NCBI RefSeq assembly: GCF_030814835.1
Contig: NZ_JAUSVS010000007.1
Coordinates: forward strand, 62,001 to 126,000
Length of the DNA: 64,000 bases
Source of the DNA: Caulobacter ginsengisoli
Lineage (GTDB): Bacteria; Pseudomonadota; Alphaproteobacteria; Caulobacterales; Caulobacteraceae
Direction of reading: 5' to 3'
Positions 60,053 to 64,000 of the stretch are shown piece by piece. Made by a program: the position numbers and the translations under genes. The notes under the pieces were generated by a model. The model had not been told where the DNA came from. It saw only the letters and a program-made list of their open reading frames with translations, and did no database searches. How positions within the stretch are numbered: the first letter of the stretch is position 1; every line of letters begins with the position of its first letter.

Positions 60053-61228
60053 TCAGGCGTCGCCCTCGCGCCAGCCCTGGCCGTCTCCCTGGTCGTCCAG
60101 GACAGCCGTGGCTTCCGTCGCCGACGTCCGGGTGATGACCAGCCGCCGCGACCACAGGGGCAGGACGGCCTTGCCGTCGGCCCCCAGCGGCAGGTCGCGA
60201 TACTGCAGGCCGACCGCGCGCTCGCCCTTCCGCGCCGTGACCGCCACGCCGATGCGCCGGCTCGACACCGCCACCAGCCTGACCTCGAAGTCGATCGGCG
60301 CCTCGTCGCCGCCCGCCCGTTCCTCCAGCAGGATCGGCCCGGCGATGTTGGGCACGCGAATGCCGCCATAGCCGCCCCAGAGCCAGGGGCGCCCCTGGGC
60401 CCGGACGGCCTCGTAGCCGTCGCGGAGACTGTAGAAGCAGTAGTTCTGCGGCGAGGTGGAGCCCTGGGTGGTCTCGTTGACCTGGGCGCACCAGGTGGCG
60501 GCCTGGCTGCGCAGCCAGCGCGACCGCTGCGGCCGCACATCGATGAGCTGGAAGACCGTTCCAGCCTTGGCCTCGACCCGGATCGCTCCGCCACCCTCGA
60601 ACGGCTGGGCCAGCACCGCCGTGCGGAAGCGCGCCAGCCTGCCGGTCATCAGGACCTCGCCCTTCCTGACCGGTCCGCCGGTGGCGGCGAGTGAGGCCAT
60701 GTCGACCCGAACGCCGCCGATGGTCCCCGGTTCTTCCCGGAAGGGCGGAAGTTGCGGCACGCTCGGCCGCGTGGCGGCCTCGATCCGCCCGGAGAGGTCG
60801 GTGGCCAGGAAGGCCCGCTCCCAGGCCTCCCGCCTGCCGCCCGCCAGGCCACGCCAGGCGTCGGCCTCCTCCGGCGTCAGCGTCACGGCCGTATAGCCCA
60901 TGTTGGTCAGGCACAGCCCTACGGCGCGGCCCCGCGCCTGGTTGGTTTCGATGCCGGCGATGATCAGCATGGCGATCGCCCCGCCCGCCGCCGTGGCCAT
61001 GTCCGGATAGGCCACCCCTCCGCCGGCTCCCGAATAGCTGAGCCCGGGCAGGTCGGCCGCCGGCGCCTGGGCGGCGATGGCCTTGCAGGTCGCCTGATCC
61101 GCGGCGCGCTGGTCGTAGGACCCGCCAGGCTTGGCCAGGACGGCGGCGGGCTCGGCGGCGTGGGCGGCCTGGACGGAGATGGCGGCTAGGGCGAGCGCCA
61201 GGGCGGCGCGAGAGGCGATGGATCGCAT
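60053..61228 (-). CDS. Secreted hypothetical protein
   Basis: A 391-residue protein with a signal peptide (about 1-25, MRSIASRAALALALAAIS, ending AAHA). A Gly/Ala-rich region (GGGVAYPDMATAAGGAIAMLIIAG) follows and could be membrane-associated. Then LCLTNMGYTAVTLTPEEADAWRGL, and a beta-rich C-terminal domain. No family recognised. The start at 61228 is chosen for the signal peptide; the frame extends to 61321. Confidence 0.7.
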   Translation of the reverse strand: MRSIASRAALALALAAISVQAAHAAEPAAVLAKPGGSYDQRAADQATCKAIAAQAPAADLPGLSYSGAGGGVAYPDMATAAGGAIAMLIIAGIETNQARGRAVGLCLTNMGYTAVTLTPEEADAWRGLAGGRREAWERAFLATDLSGRIEAATRPSVPQLPPFREEPGTIGGVRVDMASLAATGGPVRKGEVLMTGRLARFRTAVLAQPFEGGGAIRVEAKAGTVFQLIDVRPQRSRWLRSQAATWCAQVNETTQGSTSPQNYCFYSLRDGYEAVRAQGRPWLWGGYGGIRVPNIAGPILLEERAGGDEAPIDFEVRLVAVSSRRIGVAVTARKGERAVGLQYRDLPLGADGKAVLPLWSRRLVITRTSATEATAVLDDQGDGQGWREGDA

Positions 61229-61399
61229 GAGTGAGTTCCCCCAATGGCGGTCGGCGACCCATTGTCCCGACTCTATGCTGGACCACAAGCGGAAGGCTGG
61301 AGGCATCAACCCCGGCGACATTGAGTCAAAAAATCCGACCTCTTTCCTTAGCGATTGTCACATGGTATGTGGCGACAACTCACATCGAATGTACAGGTC

Positions 61400-61825
61400 A
61401 TGATAGCTATTCAATCCGACGATATTCGAGCATTTCGCAACCGGTACGGGCTGCCCCAAGGCGCCCTCGCGACCTTACTTGGCTGCTCCAAGCGAACCAT
61501 TGAGGAATGGGAGGGAGCGAGAAATCCTACTCCCGCGATGCTGGGACTCGCACTCGCCGCCTTAGCCGCGGATTTGCGGCCATGGCAGAACTCGGCGCTT
61601 CAAATTACTTCCGACGGCGACGGCTACAGGGTGCGTTATGAGGATGGAACCGCTCCAGGCTTCGCAGGCGAATGTGTTGCAGCCCGGGCATTCGTGTCGA
61701 GAGAAGCCGCTGAAGCCTTTGTTCGTTTCTGGGAGGGAGCAGACACGAGTTGGGATGGTGTGCCCGTAGCAAGGATGCGGAGAGAGGTATCTCGACCGAG
61801 CATCGCCAGGAGGCCTGTCGGATAG
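61400..61825 (+). CDS. XRE-type helix-turn-helix protein
   Basis: A 141-residue protein. Residues 7-55 are an XRE HTH of the antitoxin/MqsA type: DIRAFRNRYGLPQGALATLLGCSKRTIEEWEGARNPTPAMLGLAL. The C-terminal 80 residues are an added domain (ITSDGDGYRVRYEDGTAPGF). The ATG at 61400 is preferred. It is convergent with the PLD-like gene at 61921. Lower GC than the chromosome. Confidence 0.75.
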   Translation: MIAIQSDDIRAFRNRYGLPQGALATLLGCSKRTIEEWEGARNPTPAMLGLALAALAADLRPWQNSALQITSDGDGYRVRYEDGTAPGFAGECVAARAFVSREAAEAFVRFWEGADTSWDGVPVARMRREVSRPSIARRPVG

Positions 61826-61920
61826 TGGGCTAGGACGTTGAGCGCCATCCCTTTGCGTCGGAGAAAGTAAGTAAAAGGGTTGGAGTCATTTTTTGGATAG
61901 GCACTTTTCTTCTTAAAACC

Positions 61921-62703
61921 TTACCTTTCGACAATAGCTGAGTTCCAAATTTTCTCATACGTGCTGGAGACTGCATCAAACGCATCGACAATCTGAGTTA
62001 AGGTTGTGGGCGCTTGCTTAGCACCATCTTTGAAGGACGCACCAGATTGATAGCAATCTTGTCCGTCTACTATAACGTATCTATCATGCAATCCAGACGA
62101 AGATCGTATCTGAATTTTGGCGGCGTATTGTTTGGCGAATGCATCCACCGAAGGTATAAGCGCTCCGAGCTTCTTGTCGGTTGTCAGCAACCGTATGTTC
62201 ACATTGTCTCTGATCGATCCTAGAAATCTAGACACGAACTCTGCATCAAGATAAGGGTCGACGAAAAACACGTCTGCGGTTGCCCCCTGCAGGATGCGTC
62301 TAATCTCGTCAAAATAATCAAAAACACTGCCTTTGCCTATGGCGATATTGGTGGGACCCGTAGTTCTCAATCTAATATCGCTGAGAGCTTGTGCCAGTAT
62401 AACCGCTATTTCCCTGTATCCTGTGCTGACAGTGACGGCAAGAGATGAGTCTAGTTTACTCAGGGCGAGGTTAACTCGTATACTGACAACGGGATTCCAT
62501 TGATCCACAGCCGCCGCTACTCGCCCGAGCCAAATCATATTTTCGACAGTTTCCAGCCGAATCTTATCTCGACTCGGCATCGATCGGACTAGATCCTCAA
62601 GTTCTACTAGTAGAATATCTATTGATACGGAACCGGACAATGTTATTTCCTTCCCGATATTAAAACGCCGTTGGCTCAAATTGCGAAACTGGATTGATCT
62701 CAA
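61921..62703 (-). CDS. Phospholipase-D-like protein, AT-rich
   Basis: A 260-residue protein. An N-terminal part of unknown fold is followed by a PLD-like core: ADVFFVDPYLDAEFVSRFL, then HDRYVIVDG (206-214), a variant of the HxK(x)4D motif with Arg in place of Lys. One such motif suggests a dimeric or degenerate PLD enzyme. Standalone PLD-like proteins occur in nucleases and defence effectors. Distinctly AT-richer than its neighbours, which suggests recent transfer. Confidence 0.65.
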   Translation of the reverse strand: MRSIQFRNLSQRRFNIGKEITLSGSVSIDILLVELEDLVRSMPSRDKIRLETVENMIWLGRVAAAVDQWNPVVSIRVNLALSKLDSSLAVTVSTGYREIAVILAQALSDIRLRTTGPTNIAIGKGSVFDYFDEIRRILQGATADVFFVDPYLDAEFVSRFLGSIRDNVNIRLLTTDKKLGALIPSVDAFAKQYAAKIQIRSSSGLHDRYVIVDGQDCYQSGASFKDGAKQAPTTLTQIVDAFDAVSSTYEKIWNSAIVER

Positions 62704-62770
62704 TGGCCAGGATGAGGCTTTGTGTCGATTGCTTATCCTGAGTCCGCCAGAAGATGTGACGTCAAAAAAA

Positions 62771-62911
62771 CTAAGACTTGAGAATCTGGAGCCAGAATTC
62801 TCTTCGACAGATCACCGCGTGCTGCCTCGGGGCCCGGATCAATAGGGTGCGAGAAGCGTCTGGCACCAGTTCCTCATTGAACTCAGCGTCAATTGCCTGG
62901 AACGTATTCAC
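62771..62911 (-). CDS. Possible 46-residue protein coupled to the YciI-like gene
   Basis: A short minus-strand frame: GTG start at 62911 overlapping the stop of the YciI-like gene (GTGA), ending TAG at 62771. It reads NTFQAIDAEFNEELVP, then RTLLIRAPRQHAVIC. The composition looks protein-like, but there is no family match and no separate ribosome site. It may be a real coupled gene or a fragment of a larger gene lost at an insertion. Confidence 0.3.
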   Translation of the reverse strand: MNTFQAIDAEFNEELVPDASRTLLIRAPRQHAVICRREFWLQILKS

Positions 62912-63252
62912 CCCTCCTCCCCGAACGCCGCATCAATCGCCCCCCGGCAAATCCCCACCAGATCCCACTCCACAATTCTCGCCTCGCAAACCCGCGCCCT
63001 GACCAGCGGATCCCGCGCCGCCACCGCCTCGGCCTCTGCCCGGCTCGCGACATGCAGCAGATAACCCCCGTCCGCCCCCTCGATCGGCGAGCCGAAGCTG
63101 CCGCCCAGCAGCACCGTCTTGGCCGCCTCCATCGCCCCGACGAACTCCACATGCGCCGCGAAATGCTCAGCGGCCGCCGCATGGTTCTCCCCGCGCTGCA
63201 GCAGCACGAGAAAATACGTCACCGTCGGAATCTCTGCCGGCGCATCCGCCAT
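62908..63252 (-). CDS. YciI family protein
   Basis: A 114-residue protein of the YciI-like ferredoxin-like fold: TYFLVLLQRGENHAAAAEHFAAHVEFVGAMEAAK, then GYLLHVASRAEAEAVAARDPLVRARVCEARIVEW. The family has a conserved His near the start of the helix (AHVEFV). Function is unknown or a dehydrochlorinase-like activity. Start at 63252. Confidence 0.85.
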   Translation of the reverse strand: MADAPAEIPTVTYFLVLLQRGENHAAAAEHFAAHVEFVGAMEAAKTVLLGGSFGSPIEGADGGYLLHVASRAEAEAVAARDPLVRARVCEARIVEWDLVGICRGAIDAAFGEEG

Positions 63253-63375
63253 CGAAAACCCTCCCGCCTGCGGTATCGGGCGGAGAATAGCGAACTCGCC
63301 CCACCATTAATAATTTGAAACTCGCCCCATTTTTGAATTCCACCTAGCCTCCTCCCGCCAGACCAGGGGGCTGAA

Positions 63376-64000
63376 ATGGGAACGGTGCGGGTCGTGCTGG
63401 CGCTGGCGGTGTTGCTGTCGCACCTGCCGCTGGCCAGTTACAAGATCCTGAGCGGCGGGCTGGCCGTGCAGAGCTTTTTCATCATCTCGGGCTTCTACAT
63501 GGCCCTGGTGCTGGAGGGGAAATACCGCGACGCGCGGCTGTTCTATTCGAACCGGCTGCTGCGGCTGGCGCCCACCTATTTCATCATGCTGGTCGTCGGC
63601 GCCATCGCGCTGTTCGGCCTCAAGGCCAGCGTCACCAGCTCGCCCGAGCTCATGGCCAGCCTGGCCCGTAATCCGCTGTCGGCGGCGGTGCTGGCCGTCG
63701 AGAACCTGGTCGTGGTCGGCCAGGACCTGTTGTTCTGGTTCAAAATCGACCCGCATGGCGCCCTGGTCTTCGACGCCTATGCCGACCCGGCCAAGGACAA
63801 CATCGCCTGGCAGGGCCTGATGGCGCCGCAGTCCTGGAGCCTGTCGACCGAGCTGATGTTCTACGCCGTCGCGCCGTTCATCGTGCGGTGGAAGTGGGGC
63901 TGGATCGCCCTGCTGGCCGCCGCCAGCATCGCCCTTCGGCTGGCCGGCCACTGGCTGGATGTCGACTATCTGCTCTGGCAGGGGCGGCTCTTCCCGACCG
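63376..64000 (+). CDS. Acyltransferase 3 family protein (cut by window edge)
   Basis: The first 208 residues of a membrane acyltransferase (OafA/NodX-like). It begins MGTVRVVLALAVLLSHL, with the catalytic-type SHL early, then GGLAVQSFFIISGFYMAL and FYSNRLLRLAPTYFIML, all family hallmarks. Several transmembrane helices follow. It would O-acylate surface polysaccharide or a similar glycan. The ATG at 63376 is preceded by GGGGG. The reading frame runs past the window end. Confidence 0.87.
   Translation, partial: MGTVRVVLALAVLLSHLPLASYKILSGGLAVQSFFIISGFYMALVLEGKYRDARLFYSNRLLRLAPTYFIMLVVGAIALFGLKASVTSSPELMASLARNPLSAAVLAVENLVVVGQDLLFWFKIDPHGALVFDAYADPAKDNIAWQGLMAPQSWSLSTELMFYAVAPFIVRWKWGWIALLAAASIALRLAGHWLDVDYLLWQGRLFPT

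Noticed and set aside
59745..61286. A 513-codon minus frame covering the secreted-protein region
   Set aside because: Out of frame with the 391-residue secreted protein, Arg- and Gly-rich, no start context; a shadow.

Overview
The window comes from a high-GC alphaproteobacterium of the Caulobacteraceae (Caulobacter or Phenylobacterium type). The best evidence is the chemotaxis operon at 6.3-15.8 kb. Its order is MCP, STAS, CheY, CheA, CheW, CheR, CheB, CheY, CheD, CheU, CheY, CheE, which matches the Caulobacter che cluster, including the lineage-specific CheU and CheE. Cut-off genes lie at both window edges: a membrane protein at the left and an acyltransferase at the right.

Chromosomal part, 1-33.8 kb. 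A PadR regulator and a HAAS-domain membrane partner are followed by a Kup potassium importer with a shortened KdpD-like kinase and KdpE. Then come the che operon, a duplicated-domain HTH-like protein, YggT and DUF167 genes, and tRNA-Ala(CGC). Next are an FkbM methyltransferase, a sulfotransferase, an ATP-grasp/haem-oxygenase-like pair, a methyltransferase, an SRPBCC protein, DNA polymerase I, a TonB-like periplasmic protein, a TetR/DUF1330 divergent pair, a PEP-mutase-like enzyme, a zinc-finger protein, an ABC ATPase and an NCS2 permease. Eight long hairpin repeats sit between these genes. They fall into at least two families with members in both orientations.

Accessory element, about 33.8-59.1 kb. 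A large serine recombinase sits at the 3' end of tRNA-Arg(CCG), and its reading frame runs antisense through the tRNA. The element also carries a VirD4/TraG-like coupling protein, an ArdC antirestriction protein, a MobA/VirD2-type relaxase and MobC. No type IV secretion channel genes are visible, so it looks like an integrative mobilizable element. Its cargo has visibly lower GC and resembles a defence island: a three-gene cluster with two PD-(D/E)XK-type nucleases and an HExxH protein; a RelE-like toxin, HTH antitoxin and DUF2971 operon; and a HEPN protein upstream of a Ski2-like helicase fused to a C-terminal nuclease domain. The last two clusters, and the HExxH cluster, are the best candidates for undescribed systems.

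From 59.3 kb chromosomal genes resume (two secreted proteins, YciI, acyltransferase). They are interrupted by a small AT-richer pocket at about 61.3-62.9 kb with an XRE regulator and a phospholipase-D-like protein.
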